Shown: positions 16,828-25,403 of the stretch, piece by piece
How the letters are laid out: the number at the start of each line of letters is the position of its first letter
Position numbering within the stretch: the first letter of the stretch is position 1
Assembly (NCBI GenBank): GCA_910577515.1
Contig: CAJTLW010000004.1
Span: 62,001 to 126,000, forward strand
Direction of reading: 5' to 3'
DNA length: 64,000 nt
Origin: an uncultured Vampirovibrio sp.
GTDB lineage: Bacteria; Cyanobacteriota; Vampirovibrionia; Gastranaerophilales; Gastranaerophilaceae
Notes under the pieces: model-generated
Told to the model about the DNA's origin: nothing
The model's input: only the letters and a program-made list of their open reading frames with translations
The model's database searches: none
Position numbers and translations under genes: made by a program

Positions 16828-16905
16828 TTAATGTTTTTTGTATTTAAGCGTTGCTATTATTAGTAAAATAAGTAGCAGCGCTTTTGTAGTTATTACAATA
16901 GACAT
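16828..16905 (-). CDS. 25-aa hydrophobic peptide, candidate type I toxin or ilv leader peptide (copy 2)
   Basis: MSIVITTKALLLILLIIATL then KYKKH: one membrane helix with a basic end. AGGAGGTGA lies 7-8 bases before the ATG. The core KALLLILLII matches copy 1 at 12547-12621, and the 5' hairpin, the opposing promoter and a 3' hairpin are arranged the same way. Because ilvD follows 85 bases downstream and the peptide has 14 Ile/Leu/Val among 25 residues, it could instead be a leader peptide for attenuation of ilvD. Copy 1 has no ilv gene beside it, which favours the toxin reading. Confidence 0.6.
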   Translation of the reverse strand: MSIVITTKALLLILLIIATLKYKKH

Positions 16906-16914
16906 TTTCAGTTC

Positions 16915-16966
16915 ACCTCCTTTCTGTTGATTTCACCATTAAAAATGTTGTCCAACAGAAGCAGGT
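16915..16966 (-). promoter_or_regulatory. 5' leader hairpin masking the ribosome site of peptide 2
   Basis: On the minus strand ACCT-GC-TTCTGTTG (16953-16966) pairs with CAACAGAA-AGG-AGGT (16915-16929), covering most of the Shine-Dalgarno site. The leader start (TAAGCCC...GGTAAACCT) also resembles that of locus 1 (TAAGCTCC.GGTTTACCT). Confidence 0.55.
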
Positions 16967-17010
16967 TTACCACAGGGCTTACCCTTTATTATTTAATTTT
17001 AATTGTACGG

Positions 17011-17199
17011 TTAGTTTTCCATGGCTTTTGGGTCACAGATGGTAATTTTACCACTTTTTGTGTCTAATTTTACATCAACAGTGATGTTTTTCATATCATC
17101 TAAATTGCATCCGATTGATTCAAGCAATGATTTTGGCAATATTACGCCATAAGAAATACTGCCTTTACCGCCCTTAAAATTTATAAGTTTTTTCCTCAT
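17011..17199 (-). CDS. AbrB/SpoVT-like small protein (copy A)
   Basis: A 62-aa protein with a swapped-hairpin AbrB-like pattern: SYGVILPKSLLESIGC (beta strand, LPK turn, helix) and KSGKITICDP (second strand pair). Such proteins bind DNA as dimers and often act as antitoxins or transition-state regulators. It is about 50% similar by eye to the upstream 17203-17388 gene, 3 bases away, so the pair is a tandem duplication. No toxin gene is visible next to them. Confidence 0.6.
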   Translation of the reverse strand: MRKKLINFKGGKGSISYGVILPKSLLESIGCNLDDMKNITVDVKLDTKSGKITICDPKAMEN

Positions 17200-17202
17200 A
17201 AA

Positions 17203-17388
17203 CTACCCTTTAGTTTCAGGGTCGGAAATTGTTATTTTTTTAATGTGTGCATCAAATGTGATGTCAATTGTTGTGTCATCAAGCTTTTCAAGGTCGCAGC
17301 CGATTAACTCAAGTAAAACAGGCGATAAAGTTACACTGTATGATTTTCCGCCCTTTTTATTTTCTGATTTAATTAATTTTTTCCTCAT
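17203..17388 (-). CDS. AbrB/SpoVT-like small protein (copy B)
   Basis: Starting at the ATG of MRKKLIKSENKKGG gives 61 aa (a TTG seven codons upstream is less likely). SYSVTLSPVLLELIGC and KKITISDPETK align with copy A over the full length. In copy B the LPK turn is LSP, so DNA contacts may differ. Neither copy has a clear Shine-Dalgarno site. Confidence 0.55.
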   Translation of the reverse strand: MRKKLIKSENKKGGKSYSVTLSPVLLELIGCDLEKLDDTTIDITFDAHIKKITISDPETKG

Positions 17389-17517
17389 ATAGTTTAATAC
17401 TAACAGCAAAACCGTTTTATGGTTGTTTTATTAAAATATACTAATTATAATCAAATAATTTTGCAATATTTATAAAATAATTGTATAATAGTTTGGCAAC
17501 ATAAAAAAGGAAATACT

Positions 17518-17709
17518 ATGAAAGATGTTAAGATAAACGTTTATGATTTAGAGAAAATATTTTTAAAATTGAGGGCGCAAATAAATTTAATTGATGTTTG
17601 GAACAGACATGAAGAAGAGTCGCGCGAAATTAAATTAATATTGGAAAATGTGCAAGAAAGCCTTCTACAGCTTGAAAATTTAGTGTATGATATTGATGAT
17701 TTGGATTGA
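17518..17709 (+). CDS. Hypothetical 63-aa acidic protein
   Basis: A short helical protein (LEKIFLKLRAQINLIDVW, then EIKLILENVQESLLQLENL) with an acidic end. AAAGGAAA lies 7 bases before the ATG. No known domain. In size, helical leucine-rich character and acidity it recalls the 59-aa protein at 21115-21294. It ends just before glmU. Confidence 0.6.
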   Translation: MKDVKINVYDLEKIFLKLRAQINLIDVWNRHEEESREIKLILENVQESLLQLENLVYDIDDLD

Positions 17710-17816
17710 TTTTTCTCTTTTGTAAAAAAATGTTCATAAAAGTTTTATTATGCTTTTATTTGCTTGACTTTCATGAGAAAATGCGGATAAAAAGTTTTGA
17801 AAAAGAAGCCCTGTTG

Positions 17817-19097
17817 ATGAAAATGAATGGAAGTATAAAAGCAATCGTTCTTGCGGCGGGAAAAGGCACAAGGATGAAATCTGATAAACCCAAGGTTTTG
17901 CATGAGATTTTTAACAGACCTTTGGTTTCTTGGGTTTTGGATGCATGTGAAAAAATTAATTCATTTGAAAATATTGTAATTGTGGGGCATAAGGGTGAAG
18001 AAGTTCAGGATTTTATAAATAAAAAACACCCGAAATCTGTTTGTGTGTTTCAAAAAGAGCAGCTCGGAACAGGGCATGCGGTGAGCATGGCAAAGGATGA
18101 ACTAAAAAATTTTGACGGTCTTGCAATAATTTTAAACGGTGATATACCTTTAATTACGGCTAAAAGTCTTCAAAAACTTGTAGAATTTCATCAATCTAAC
18201 AATGCTGATATTACAGCCATAACGGCAATTTTGGATGACCCTAAAGGGTATGGCAGAATAATTCGGGATGAAAACAATCATATAAAAGAAATTGTTGAAC
18301 AAAAAGATTGTAATGCCACTCAAGATGCCGTTAAAGAAATAAATGTCGGTATGTATTGCCTTAACTGGCAAAAGGTTAAAGGGTTTTTTGATGACCTTAA
18401 AAATGATAACTCCCAGAATGAATATTATTTAACGGATATCATTAAATGGGCAAATGAAAACTCTTATAAGACTTACGGATATATTTTGGAAGATTCAAAC
18501 GAGGCATTCGGTATAAATTCAAGGGTGCAATTGGCTGAAGCTTTTAAAATAATGAATGAAAGGCATTTAAACCAGTTGATGGAAGAAGGTGTTACGATTG
18601 TTTCGCCTGAAAATACGCAAATTTCACCGGAAACAACTATCGGAGCAGATACCGTTATTTTCCCGAATACATTTATAAACGGTAAAAATACAATCGGAAA
18701 GAATTGTAAAATAGGGCCGTTTGCACATCTTCGGGGTGATTGCACCGTTGAAGATTTTGTTAAAATCGGCAATTTTGTGGAATTAAAAAAATCTTATGTT
18801 AAATCTCATACAAATATTTCCCATTTAAGTTATGTTGGCGATACAAAGGTCGGAAGCGGTGTAAATATAGGTGCAGGAACGATTACCGCTAATTACAATT
18901 CAATCACAAAAGAAAAGAAACAGACAATAATAAATGACGGAGCTTCAATCGGTTCAAATACGGTACTGGTAGCGCCTGTGGAACTCGGTGAAAAGGCTTT
19001 TATTGCGGCAGGTTCCGTTATTACAAAAGATGTCGGGGCAAATGCTTTAGGTTTGACAAGAAGCCCCCAAAAAGAGATAAAAAACTACGTTAAATAA
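17817..19097 (+). CDS. glmU: Bifunctional UDP-GlcNAc pyrophosphorylase / GlcN-1-P acetyltransferase
   Basis: GlmU makes UDP-GlcNAc for peptidoglycan and LPS. The start is taken at 17817, because the protein proper begins SIKAIVLAAGKGTRMKSDKP, the nucleotidyltransferase motif; the frame is open 111 bases further upstream without family similarity. The N-terminal domain continues with QLGTGHAV and LNGDIPLI. The C-terminal left-handed beta-helix has hexapeptide repeats (TTIGADTVIFPNTFINGKN), and GAGTITANYN and SHLSYVGD are acetyltransferase signatures. Followed closely by prs. Confidence 0.95.
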   Translation: MKMNGSIKAIVLAAGKGTRMKSDKPKVLHEIFNRPLVSWVLDACEKINSFENIVIVGHKGEEVQDFINKKHPKSVCVFQKEQLGTGHAVSMAKDELKNFDGLAIILNGDIPLITAKSLQKLVEFHQSNNADITAITAILDDPKGYGRIIRDENNHIKEIVEQKDCNATQDAVKEINVGMYCLNWQKVKGFFDDLKNDNSQNEYYLTDIIKWANENSYKTYGYILEDSNEAFGINSRVQLAEAFKIMNERHLNQLMEEGVTIVSPENTQISPETTIGADTVIFPNTFINGKNTIGKNCKIGPFAHLRGDCTVEDFVKIGNFVELKKSYVKSHTNISHLSYVGDTKVGSGVNIGAGTITANYNSITKEKKQTIINDGASIGSNTVLVAPVELGEKAFIAAGSVITKDVGANALGLTRSPQKEIKNYVK

Positions 19098-19109
19098 AAG
19101 GAGAATAAA

Positions 19110-20126
19110 ATGAAGTTAGGGCTTGAAACTATGCCTGCAAGAGAAAAAAATGTACTCCCCACACATGAAATTAAACTCTTTTGCGGACGTTCAAATGCGG
19201 TATTGGCTGAGGAAATTGCTGAATATTTAGGAACGACAGTCGGTCCTATGATTATAAAGAATTTCTCTGACGGTGAAATTTATGTTCAAATCCAAGATTC
19301 AATCAGGGGCGATGATGTTTTTGTGGTGCAGCCTTTATGCAACCCTGTGAATGAAAATTTAGTTGAGCTTTTAATTATAATTGATGCGTTTAAAAGAGCT
19401 TCTGCTAAAACTATTACAGCTGTTATTCCTTATTACGGCTATGCAAGACAAGATAGAAAAACATCAGGCAGAGAAGCAATCACCGCAAAACTTGTTGCAG
19501 ACCTTTTAACAACTGCAGGTGCAGACAGGGTTCTCGCGATGGATTTACACACAGGCCAAATTCAGGGTTTCTTTAATATTCTGGTTGATCATATTTATGC
19601 AACTCCTATTATTGTAAATTATATGAAAAAATTGAACCTTCCAAAATCAGAATTAGTGGCTGTTTCTCCTGATACTGGTGGTGTTCAAAGGACAAGGGCT
19701 TTTGCAAAGGCTATGGATTGCCCGCTTGCAATTATTGATAAAAGAAGAACACAGCATAATGTTGCAGTTGCAGACCATGTTATAGGTGATGTTAAAGATA
19801 AAATTTGCGTTATGTTTGACGATATGATTGATACGGCAGGAACAATTTGCGAGGCTGCTAAATTATTAAAAAGAGAAGGCGCAAAAGATGTTTATGTTTG
19901 TGCGGTGCATCCTGTATTCTCAGGTCCTGCGCTAAAAAGGCTGGATGAAGCGCCGATTAAGGAAGTAATTGTTACAAACACTATCCCTTTAAATAGCAGC
20001 GAATTTATTCCGACAAAAATAACACAGTTGTCAGTAGCACCTCTTTTGGGTGAAGCTATTTCCAGAATTCATGATGACCAATCCGTAAGCTCGCTTTTCG
20101 GGTTTGAAAAGGAATATAAAAGCTAA
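19110..20126 (+). CDS. prs: Ribose-phosphate pyrophosphokinase (PRPP synthase)
   Basis: Makes PRPP from ribose-5-phosphate and ATP. The 338-aa protein has FSDGEIYVQIQDSIRGDDVF, the flexible-loop RQDRK, the DLHTGQIQGFF block, SPDTGGVQRTRAFAKAM, and the PRPP-binding VMFDDMIDTAGTI. An AAAGGAG site precedes the ATG by 7 bases. It probably shares a transcript with glmU (12-base gap) and with the UDG gene (21-base gap). Confidence 0.97.
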   Translation: MKLGLETMPAREKNVLPTHEIKLFCGRSNAVLAEEIAEYLGTTVGPMIIKNFSDGEIYVQIQDSIRGDDVFVVQPLCNPVNENLVELLIIIDAFKRASAKTITAVIPYYGYARQDRKTSGREAITAKLVADLLTTAGADRVLAMDLHTGQIQGFFNILVDHIYATPIIVNYMKKLNLPKSELVAVSPDTGGVQRTRAFAKAMDCPLAIIDKRRTQHNVAVADHVIGDVKDKICVMFDDMIDTAGTICEAAKLLKREGAKDVYVCAVHPVFSGPALKRLDEAPIKEVIVTNTIPLNSSEFIPTKITQLSVAPLLGEAISRIHDDQSVSSLFGFEKEYKS

Positions 20127-20147
20127 AATTTAGGTTGGTTAGGCTTT

Positions 20148-20738
20148 ATGAGCGCTCTAGATGATTTAAAAGAAAAATTGAAAAATTGCAAGGGTTGTCC
20201 TTTATGTTCGCATAGGACAAACCTTGTTTTTTCAGATGGTAACCCAAATGCAAAAATTATGCTTATAGGGGAGGCACCGGGCGCGGATGAAGACAGGCTC
20301 GGTGTGCCTTTTGTAGGGCGTGCCGGGCAATTATTAGATGAATTTTTTATAAAAGCGGGTATAGACAGGAAAAACGATATTTATATCTGTAATACCTTAA
20401 AATGCAGGCCTCCCGGCAACAGGAAGCCTGAGCCTGATGAAAAGAAGGCGTGCGCCCCGTTTTTAAAGTTTCAAATTGACACAGTAAAGCCCAAAATTAT
20501 TATTTTATGCGGGGCAACGGCATTAGAGAGCTTTATTAAAGGAAGGGGCATTACAAAATGCCGCGGCAAAATTTATAAAGGTTCAAAAGGAACGATTTTT
20601 GTGCCGATTTTTCACCCGTCTTATCTTTTGCGTAACCATTCCCTTGAAGCAGGTTCCCCGAGGGATTTGATGTTAAAAGATTTGATTATGATAAAACAAT
20701 TATCTTTAATGGATAATTTTGATAATTTGGGGAAGTAA
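20148..20738 (+). CDS. Type-4 (Fe-S) uracil-DNA glycosylase
   Basis: A 196-aa repair enzyme that removes uracil from DNA. Motif A is GEAPGADEDRLGVPFVGRAG, motif B the HPSYLLRN near residue 165. The iron-sulfur ligands are Cys14/Cys17 of NCKGC (also C20) and the later pair in CRPPGNRKPEPDEKKAC. Length is normal for UdgA-type enzymes. Confidence 0.92.
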   Translation: MSALDDLKEKLKNCKGCPLCSHRTNLVFSDGNPNAKIMLIGEAPGADEDRLGVPFVGRAGQLLDEFFIKAGIDRKNDIYICNTLKCRPPGNRKPEPDEKKACAPFLKFQIDTVKPKIIILCGATALESFIKGRGITKCRGKIYKGSKGTIFVPIFHPSYLLRNHSLEAGSPRDLMLKDLIMIKQLSLMDNFDNLGK

Positions 20739-20754
20739 AGGCTTTATAGTGCTT

Positions 20755-20769
20755 GCGGTGCAATAAATT
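20755..20769. repeat. 15-bp repeat shared with 8877-8891
   Basis: GCGGTGCAATAAATT, inverted relative to the first copy; continues as a small palindrome GTGCAATAAATTGCAC that could act as a terminator between the two convergent genes. Confidence 0.45.
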
Positions 20770-20775
20770 GCACAC

Positions 20776-21006
20776 TTACGAATTTGAATTTATATCTTCA
20801 AACATGATTTTATAGCCCAAAATATCTGCTATGAGCTTAATTTCACGATAGGGGATGGTTTCAAGCCTTAATTTATTGCCAAGATTTTTTGCTGTATATT
20901 TTTTATTAAGCCTTTTGCCCAGTTCTTGTGCAAGCATTTCTTGAGTCCAGCCTCTTTTTGCAAGCAAAACCTTTATTTCAGAAATTATAGTATTTTCCTT
21001 ATTCAT
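20776..21006 (-). CDS. Small HTH-type protein
   Basis: Taken from the ATG at 21006 (76 aa); a TTG start 20 codons upstream is possible. RGWTQEMLAQELGKRLNKKY is a helix-turn-helix with an insertion, and REIKLIADILGYKIMFEDI is the usual last helix and strand of Cro/C1 and DUF6471-like regulators. Probably a DNA-binding regulator. It is convergent with the UDG gene. Confidence 0.6.
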   Translation of the reverse strand: MNKENTIISEIKVLLAKRGWTQEMLAQELGKRLNKKYTAKNLGNKLRLETIPYREIKLIADILGYKIMFEDINSNS

Positions 21007-21114
21007 AGGTTTAATTTTAGCATTTGATGCCAACGGGATGCTGAAATTAAATAATAAAATTGACAAAGCTATTTATTTGTATATAATACTATTTTATAAT
21101 AGGAAATTATTACA

Positions 21115-21294
21115 ATGAATGAAGAAGATAAAGAACTTTTGTTTAAAAGTTTGATAGAGGTGTTGGGGCTGCTTTATGTATTGGAAGCTGCACTGGATAA
21201 TGATATGCAAGAAACGAAAGATACAACTCCTTTTGCTTCGCTTGTTAAATTAATAAGATATAAAATTGCGGATGCTTCAGATATTCTGCAATAA
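21115..21294 (+). CDS. Hypothetical 59-aa acidic helical protein
   Basis: A 59-codon frame from ATG at 21115 to TAA, with TAGGA 10 bases upstream. The product (NEEDKELLFKSLIEVLGLLY, then VLEAALDNDMQETKD...) is helical and acidic, without a recognised domain. It is divergent from the HTH gene at 20776, so it may be its partner; this is inference from position only. Confidence 0.5.
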   Translation: MNEEDKELLFKSLIEVLGLLYVLEAALDNDMQETKDTTPFASLVKLIRYKIADASDILQ

Positions 21295-21316
21295 TAAATA
21301 TTTCTGGGCGGATTTC

Positions 21317-21340
21317 GGGCGAACTTTTAACGGTCCTTTT
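21317..21340. repeat. 24-bp dispersed repeat, copy 2
   Basis: Identical to 8989-9012; right flank similar for about 25 more bases. It abuts the palindromic element that begins at 21374. Confidence 0.6.
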
Positions 21341-21373
21341 TTATGAAATAATTTTCTCCAAGAAAATGCCTGT

Positions 21374-21493
21374 ATTGATTGATTTGTGTCATTGCGGGGG
21401 AGTGCAACGACCGCGGCAATCCAGAAGGTTTTGTGAAGTTTTCTGGATTGCCGCGCTTCCTCCGGTCGCTCGCAATGACACAAATCAATCAAT
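21374..21493. repeat. 120-bp palindromic repeat element
   Basis: Arms ATTGATTGATTTGTGTCATTGC and GCAATGACACAAATCAATCAAT are perfect inverted copies of 22 bp; the inner parts (ACGACCGCGGCAATCCAGAA / TTCTGGATTGCCGCGCTTCC) pair as well, leaving a short loop GGTTTTGTGAAGT. It is GC-richer than its surroundings. Related GACCGGAGGAAGCGxGGCAATCC palindromes occur as interspersed repeats in several unrelated bacteria. Confidence 0.8.
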
Positions 21494-21643
21494 CTTATGA
21501 AAGAAAATCTACCCTATGGCTAAAATCCTTCAAAACAAAAGTAAATTGTAAACAAAACTCAACAAAGGTGGAAATGCGGAATAGTTTTGTATTAAAATGT
21601 TGTTTAAAATTAGGGGATTTTATAGGATTTTAGGTTTACATTT

Positions 21644-24600
21644 ATGGCAGATAACTTAGAGATTAGAGTAGAGCAGCTTACAGATGCAATCAGGGGCTTA
21701 TATAACAAACCTTCTTTAACTCCTGCTGAAATAAATAACGCATTCAACACTATGCTTCAAAGGTTTGAAAACCAGACAAATTTAAGCAGTGAAAAAATGC
21801 TTCAAATTATTTCAAATGAAATTAAAAAGACAGCCGAAGAAAGACAGGGCGCTCTTCAGGATATGCTTTTTGGAGTTGAAGATTCTATTAAAAACGCTGC
21901 TGCCCAAATATCCAACCCTAAATTTGAAATGCAAATTTCAAACCTATCCTCTGATTTAAATTCTATCTATACAAAAATGAATAATCAAGAGCTTCAATTT
22001 CAAAAATTTACACAAAGTATTGAAGCTTTAAGAACTTCAGGCACTGCAGCAGAAATGGTGAAACTTAGCAATGAATTTGCTGCTTTTTCAAGAGGTTTTG
22101 ATAATATAACATCTACCCTGAATAAAAACTTTGCCGAATTTTTAACCCAAGTGCAAGGCTATAGCCAAAAAGAAGAATTAAACCAGATAAAATACGGTCT
22201 GGAAGAAATTATTAAAAATTCATCTAATATAATTGCAGCTGGCGAAAAAATTGATGCTCTTTCAACAAGGCTTCATAATGTATCATCTAAAGAAGATGCC
22301 AATTATATTAACGAAAAAATTACAATTTTAACCTCATTTTTATCTGACCTTAAAGCATATATTGAAAAAAATGATATTGAAAACAAAGAACAATTCCGGC
22401 TAACAATTACAGATATTGAAATGAGATTAAGCGGTCTTAATTTTAATACGGTGGATGAAATTAAGGCAGATGTTAAAAATTTATTTAATGAAATTCGCAA
22501 TAATACGGGATATGCAAAAGATGAAATTATAACAAAATTTGCCGATGTTGTAGATATCATAAATAAAAGCTATGGTGAAATCGGCGAAAAATTTGTATCA
22601 GAATCAAGTAATATCAATAATAATTTAGCTCAGTTAACAGGCGAAATTCAAAAAGTTTATACAACTGTAACTGATGGTATTACAGGAAGAACTGAAGAAA
22701 TCAAACTTCAATTACAAACATTAAATGAAGATTATCAAAATTTAAAAAATGCACTTGTAAATTTATCCACAAACGCTAATTTTGAAGAATTGGCTAACAG
22801 TATTGTAAAAAGCAACTCTGAAACCATTGAACTTTCGCATGATTTTATCCAAAGCCAGATGGGAAAAATTGAAGAAGTTCTTCAAAGACAGGAAGAGGCT
22901 GAAAAGCAGCATCTTGTAAATGCGGTTGAGATATTAAAAAATGAATTTAGTGATGTTTCAAATAGAATTTGTTCGCTTGAAGCTGATTTAGGTGCAAATG
23001 GTTCAGCCAAAGCATTTGAAGAGCCTTTGAATAAGATTTTAGAATGTGTTGAAACCCTAAAATCTGCTGATGCTCTTAAACAATTATCAGGCATGATGGG
23101 AGATATTACAAAAGAAATCAATTCTTCCATAGCTTCATTAAAAGAAAATTTTGAAAGAGCGCAGGATGGTACAAGCATTCAGGTATTACAGCAATTGAAT
23201 GAAACAGTACCAAGGATTTCAGATAAGCTTGAAATATTCAGAAATCATGTAGTTAGTGAAAATTCAGCAAATATTACTGAATTAAAACAACAGTTTGCAC
23301 AAGTTGTTGATACCATAACTTCACGTGTAGAATTAATCACTGCATCTATTAAAGATGAATTTAAATCTGCAAACTCAGGTGATTTGGATAGCGTAAAAGT
23401 TGACCTTCAAAATATGTCCAACCATATTATGGAAACTGTTGAAAACATTAATTTTAATATTACAAAAGAATTCAACGACCATAAAACCAATATTGATGAA
23501 GTTTTATCCAAAATAAGCGATTATGAAGATAAATTCAGAGATAAATTAAATTCTATAGAAGCCACCTTTGAAACCCTTAATCAGGAAGGTGTAGACAGAA
23601 TAAATGATGCAATAAGTTTAAATCAATTGCAGATGACAGAGAGCCTGAGTGCGTTAAAAAGTGATATTCAGGCAGGAATTTTGGGTATTAATAAAAATTC
23701 TAAAACCAATTTTGAACTTTTAGATGGTAAACTTGAAAGATTAATTAAAAAATCTGTTGAAGAAGCGAATTCTAAAAACCCCGTTACTTCATTACAGGAA
23801 GCAAGCCAGCAGGAACTTTTAGCTGAAATTGAAAACAAGGTTGAAAGATGCAATTTACAGCAAATTCATAACGGTAAAGAGCTTTTATCTGAAATTCAAA
23901 ATTTAAATTCTGAACTATCTTTTAAAATTGAAAATTTAAATCCTAATAATGAAATTCCTTCAAGTTTAATCAGAGGAATTGATGATAAGGTTCAATCAAT
24001 TCTTGAGGCAAATGTTGATAAAGAAGAGCAAATTCAGCTTATAAAAGCACACATGGATTTAAGGATGAAAGAAGTAATCCAAAAAATCGCAAAGATTGTG
24101 AGCGTGTTTAAGCCTGATACAGAAAAAGAAGAAGATGCTCAAAGAGTTGCAGCAAGTGTTAAGCTGGATGGATTGATTTCACAGCTTGAATATTTAAAAG
24201 ATAATATTTTTGCTGAAATTAAAGAAGGTTTTGCAACTCTTGATAAAAAAGAAGAAATTATTGGTGATATTTATAAAAATGTAGGCGAGGTGTTATCAAA
24301 CACTGTTTACATTAAAAATAATGCGCCGAATGAATTTAAAGCGATACTTGAAGAAAAACTTGAAAATCTTAAAAATGTTGAATTTTTAATTGAAGATTTA
24401 AAAAATGCTATTCAAAGCAACCAGACAAGCACGCTGGAGCGCATTAATTCTTTAAATGAAGATTTGAATTCAACCCGCTCTGATTTTAATGATAAGATAA
24501 ATCAAAGCGTTGCATCTTTGAAGGATATGATTTGTGAAGAGATTAAAAATTCAATTTCTTCAAAAATTGATACAAATGCAATAAATACATCAGAAAAGCT

Positions 24601-25363
24601 TATTAATATCATAAATGATTCTTCAAATGAAAATGTTCAAAGATTTGAAGTAATGGTAAATCAAGCTTCTGAACGGATTGCAAGCACAATTATTGATAAC
24701 GTTAAAAATAATTTAACAAATATTGAAACTTATCTTGAAAATCTTCAGAAAAGAAGAGAGACTCCCATAGCGCTTGCAGGAGAAATTCCTCAAATTCCGG
24801 GCGGAATAGGTGAAAAGCTTGATGATTTATTGAATAAGGTTGCTAAAAAGGCCGATGATACTTATTCAATGGCAGATTTAGAAGCTGACCTTGCAAAATT
24901 AAGACTCAGCGTTGAAAAATCTAATAAAAATATTGGTGCAGATTTTCAAAATATTGGCGGCTGGCTTAAAAATACAAATTCCAGGCTTGAAAATCTTTCA
25001 AATATGGTTGGAGTACTTTCAAAAAGAATCGAAAACACAGAAAAACTTGGCTTAGAAGAAGTTAAAACAAGGCTTGTTCAAAGCGAAAGAGATTATGTGG
25101 CGCCGCAAAAGCTTGAAGAAGTATTAAACGGTGTGTATAAAAAATATAAAATCCAAGAGATGCGTTTAGAAGAATTGGATGAAAAGATTTCTTTAATTCT
25201 TCAAAAGCAATCTGAGGGGTTTGATGTAAAATCATTCATTGACCTTTTCTATGACAATACGACACAGACAAAGAGCCTGGCTTCGCGCGTTGATAGTATG
25301 GAAAATAAACTAAACAGCATCTCAAAAAACATTGAAAAAATCATATCCTATATTGATGAATAA
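21644..25363 (+). CDS. Giant coiled-coil protein (1239 aa), unknown function
   Basis: Nearly the whole protein reads as heptad-repeat coiled coil with almost no Gly/Pro: repeated patterns such as LNSIYTKMNNQELQFQKF and LSTRLHNVSSKED. There is no signal peptide or membrane helix. A Gly/Pro-containing hinge lies near residue 1045 (EIPQIPGGIGEKL). The final part (RLEELDEKISLILQKQSEGF, ENKLNSISKNIEKIISYID) is again coiled coil. It could be a cytoskeletal or scaffold filament; no catalytic domain is seen. No clear Shine-Dalgarno site; a palindromic repeat precedes it. Confidence 0.7.
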   Translation: MADNLEIRVEQLTDAIRGLYNKPSLTPAEINNAFNTMLQRFENQTNLSSEKMLQIISNEIKKTAEERQGALQDMLFGVEDSIKNAAAQISNPKFEMQISNLSSDLNSIYTKMNNQELQFQKFTQSIEALRTSGTAAEMVKLSNEFAAFSRGFDNITSTLNKNFAEFLTQVQGYSQKEELNQIKYGLEEIIKNSSNIIAAGEKIDALSTRLHNVSSKEDANYINEKITILTSFLSDLKAYIEKNDIENKEQFRLTITDIEMRLSGLNFNTVDEIKADVKNLFNEIRNNTGYAKDEIITKFADVVDIINKSYGEIGEKFVSESSNINNNLAQLTGEIQKVYTTVTDGITGRTEEIKLQLQTLNEDYQNLKNALVNLSTNANFEELANSIVKSNSETIELSHDFIQSQMGKIEEVLQRQEEAEKQHLVNAVEILKNEFSDVSNRICSLEADLGANGSAKAFEEPLNKILECVETLKSADALKQLSGMMGDITKEINSSIASLKENFERAQDGTSIQVLQQLNETVPRISDKLEIFRNHVVSENSANITELKQQFAQVVDTITSRVELITASIKDEFKSANSGDLDSVKVDLQNMSNHIMETVENINFNITKEFNDHKTNIDEVLSKISDYEDKFRDKLNSIEATFETLNQEGVDRINDAISLNQLQMTESLSALKSDIQAGILGINKNSKTNFELLDGKLERLIKKSVEEANSKNPVTSLQEASQQELLAEIENKVERCNLQQIHNGKELLSEIQNLNSELSFKIENLNPNNEIPSSLIRGIDDKVQSILEANVDKEEQIQLIKAHMDLRMKEVIQKIAKIVSVFKPDTEKEEDAQRVAASVKLDGLISQLEYLKDNIFAEIKEGFATLDKKEEIIGDIYKNVGEVLSNTVYIKNNAPNEFKAILEEKLENLKNVEFLIEDLKNAIQSNQTSTLERINSLNEDLNSTRSDFNDKINQSVASLKDMICEEIKNSISSKIDTNAINTSEKLINIINDSSNENVQRFEVMVNQASERIASTIIDNVKNNLTNIETYLENLQKRRETPIALAGEIPQIPGGIGEKLDDLLNKVAKKADDTYSMADLEADLAKLRLSVEKSNKNIGADFQNIGGWLKNTNSRLENLSNMVGVLSKRIENTEKLGLEEVKTRLVQSERDYVAPQKLEEVLNGVYKKYKIQEMRLEELDEKISLILQKQSEGFDVKSFIDLFYDNTTQTKSLASRVDSMENKLNSISKNIEKIISYIDE

Positions 25364-25403
25364 AGCATCTTGGATATTTTAACCAATAGTAAAGAAGAGT
25401 TTG

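Noticed and set aside
21277..21492. 71-aa minus-strand frame over the palindromic element
   Set aside because: It is a by-product of the inverted repeat and lacks a ribosome site.
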